Below are positions 61,989-64,000 of a stretch of DNA of 64,000 nt, in pieces (positions within the stretch are counted from its first letter, which is position 1; the number at the start of each line of letters is the position of its first letter). The notes beneath the pieces were generated by a model. It had not been told where the DNA came from. It did not search any database and saw only the letters and a list, made by a program, of their open reading frames with translations. The position numbers were made by a program, and so were the translations under genes. Source of the stretch: Citrus sinensis (lineage: Eukaryota > Streptophyta > Magnoliopsida > Sapindales > Rutaceae); the NCBI RefSeq assembly GCF_022201045.2, contig NC_068561.1:18416501-18480500 (forward strand). The letters are read 5' to 3'.

Positions 61989-62778
61989 AACAAGAAATCC
62001 TTTGGTTCCCTTGCCCTCTTCGATTATCTAACAAAGCTGCCAATACGATCCAGTACTTGCTTCCTCTTCTCTGCTCTAAAGTCTAAACTACTCATATCTC
62101 AGTCTTTTCTGTTCACTGCAGTGATAGAAAAATCGAGAGATAGCCCAGAAAGAAATTGTCGTTGATTTGAAATTATCAGGGCATAAATATCATCACCACC
62201 ACCATTCACACACAGCTGTGCTTCCTCCCCAAAATTTCTGACTCAAACAAAAATTATGTCCTTAAAGTTTCCAAAGCCAACCGCGTTCCTTAGCTAAAGG
62301 ATGTCAATGTCATTTGCTTTGTAAAAAGAATAACACTAACGTTTGCATTTTTTTTTATGTCACTAGAAGCATTAAAAATAAATACATAGGATTTTTGCGG
62401 TTTATATAATTCTTTCCTTTATTTGTTTATTTATATATGCACCAAGGCAATGACGCAACACTAAAGCCTTTCACCGTACAACATACAGATCACTGACTTG
62501 TACCCGATTGTGAACTGGAATCCATTAAAGGATTAAAAATGAAATTTCATGGCCCTGTTGTTTCCTTCAGGCTCAAGGTACATCTGCCATCATTGGCATT
62601 CATGAATTTTTAATTACCTAAAAGGTCACCAGAGTACCTACCAAACCTAAGAACTAAGAACTAATCACATTTCTGCACCTTGAATTCGAGAAAAACCATA
62701 GCTCAAAAGAGTCATGCTTGCCTCAAGAAACCACATTAGTGAGCATTTACATCAACATGCTTCATGACCAACGTCAAA
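61989..62778. other. Intergenic region and 3' flank of the terminal coiled-coil gene
   Basis: No gene is supported. The right part should contain the 3'UTR of the minus-strand gene that ends near 62779 or 62816. Confidence 0.5.
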
Positions 62779-63460
62779 CTATAAAAGTTCATACTTTGGA
62801 GGCAGATTCCCAAAATCATCTTGGGGTGAACTTTTCCCGTGCTGCTTGCATCTGACACTGCCATTTTATCAACAAGAACATTTAGAATTTATCCACAAAT
62901 GATGAAAGTGAAAACAAGTAAAATTAAATGCTACAAACCAATGGAAATATGAAAGATGGCTCATATCGCTTTCCATGGCAGGAAACACAGCAACTTCGGC
63001 CAAGTAAAGGTGTGATTCAAAATGAAATTTTATTGCCTTGAATCAAGGGCAAACACATTTATAAAACCAATAAGATTGAAATTTGACGACTTCCTGACCA
63101 GGAGGAAAACTAGGAATTGGCATGTGGGGTTAGGGCTATTAACATTAAAGTTTTAAATTGCAGAGGCCATAACAAGAAAATGGCAAGCCTGAGGGGGGGC
63201 CATACTAGAGGATCAGATAAAACTCACACATCACCTGAATCGCAAATGACGAGCTATCTGCTAAAAACTTGACAAACTCTTGCTTCTTCCTTTCAAAAGT
63301 ATCCTTTGCATTTTTCAATAGAGCCTGTTCTCTCTTAAGATCTTCCTGCAAAGTCTCTAGTCTAAACTTCATTTCCTGGATCTGCTTCTCAGTTGCGGCA
63401 TACTTAGCAAGCATGTCTGATGTCCCAGATGATTTTGGAAATCTCACATCCACATCCTGC
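62779..63460 (-). CDS. Coiled-coil protein, C-terminal exons only (gene continues beyond the right edge)
   Basis: The exon 63235-63460 encodes QDVDVRFPKSSGTSDMLAKY followed by a strongly charged coiled coil (EKQIQEMKFRLETLQEDL... FERKKQEFVKFLADSSSFAIQ). Its acceptor (GATATCAG at 63461) and donor (CAG|GTGATG at 63234) are good, and the exon leaves phase 0. The last exon has two possible acceptors 7 nt apart: 62851 gives the ending MQAAREKFTPR with stop at 62816, and 62844 gives QHGKSSPQDDFGNLPPKYEL with stop at 62779. Upstream exons lie outside the window or in the unassigned 63500-64000. I do not recognise the family. Confidence 0.6.
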
Positions 63461-64000
63461 CTGATATCAAATGTCCAAATATGAAAAACAAACATTTAGC
63501 AGCAAATAAAATCCCTCAATCATCATTAATCCATAAAAATTAAAGTCACATCAATAAAGCGTCAAATTCTGATTTTGAACCAGGAAGTAATTTTTTACAG
63601 TATCAAATCAATTGACGCAAGCACCTGGTTCTTTTTTTTTTTTTTTTCATTTTTAACCCCATTAAGGTTCAGTGGTTTGGTAGTATGTGACATTCTACTA
63701 ATGGAAAAGGACAAAAATGCAGGATGGGTGTTCATGACACATAATCCACAAATTTTAGTTAGCAAATATAAAATTGAATAGCAAAATGCCTAATTTTTGT
63801 AAGCCAAAATAATTATTGCTCTGTTGTTCTTCTAATCAAATGAAAGCTAATCCTTTCACAATATAATATTTCCGTTCCACAAGGCCAATGTGGTTTTGCT
63901 GTATAACTACCGATGAAGCCATTCATTGAAATCCAGAGATATATGATGTGTATATAAGTAGAAACAATGGTTAATATACGGGGCCTTGGATTAAAATGGA

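Noticed and set aside
1-64000. CRISPR arrays, bacterial operons, tRNA or rRNA genes
   Set aside because: No regularly spaced direct repeats, no ribosome-binding-site gene strings and no tRNA/rRNA cores were seen on either strand.

Overview
The window is nuclear DNA from a flowering plant. Genes have many GT-AG introns and AT-rich, T-rich intergenic DNA, and every recognisable protein is of land-plant type (GAUT7, Lunapark, mitochondrial DEAD-box helicase, DUF724, CstF77, a dnaJ-72-like protein). There is also a plant-type U2 snRNA gene with its upstream element. A woody eudicot such as Citrus is plausible, but that is an impression, not a demonstration. No bacterial, viral or CRISPR-like content was seen.

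Layout: GAUT7 galacturonosyltransferase (185-5162, minus). Two Lunapark genes arranged head to head (7313-10377 minus; 15507-18322 plus), each with a homologous non-coding first exon. An Erv41/Erv46-type ER-Golgi cargo receptor (19374-25702, plus). A broken Agenet/DUF724 gene (27072-29794, plus). A RING-CH membrane E3 ligase (31118-36389, plus, with a 3'UTR intron). A 4 kb transposon-rich gap with two well-delimited non-autonomous DNA elements. A mitochondrial DEAD-box helicase of the PMH1/PMH2 type (41182-44897, minus). A gap holding a 470-bp foldback element. A small unrecognised gene (47041-48766, minus) divergent from CstF77 (49237-58961, plus). A membrane J-protein (59305-61167, minus). 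A U2 snRNA gene (about 61716-61912, minus). The last exons of a coiled-coil gene that runs off the right edge (minus).

Exon junctions were assigned by hand from GT/AG (one GC/AG) signals and reading frame. For the eight intact recognised proteins the exons sum to an uninterrupted reading frame: GAUT7 656 aa, LNP-a 423, LNP-b 392, ERV 351, RING-CH 508, helicase 618, CstF77 770, J-protein 181. The genes are mostly housekeeping: Golgi pectin synthesis, ER shape and ER-Golgi traffic, ubiquitination, mitochondrial RNA splicing, pre-mRNA 3'-end formation and splicing. They do not form an operon-like system.

The most interesting items are: the inverted Lunapark pair with conserved 5' leader blocks; an 84-nt frame-preserving, stop-free intron (exitron-like) in the RING-CH gene, which also has a GC-AG intron; a U2 gene with perfect promoter architecture but an odd Sm site; the decayed DUF724 gene; two DNA transposons with visible target-site duplications; and a long foldback element. 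I saw no convincing undescribed multi-gene system.
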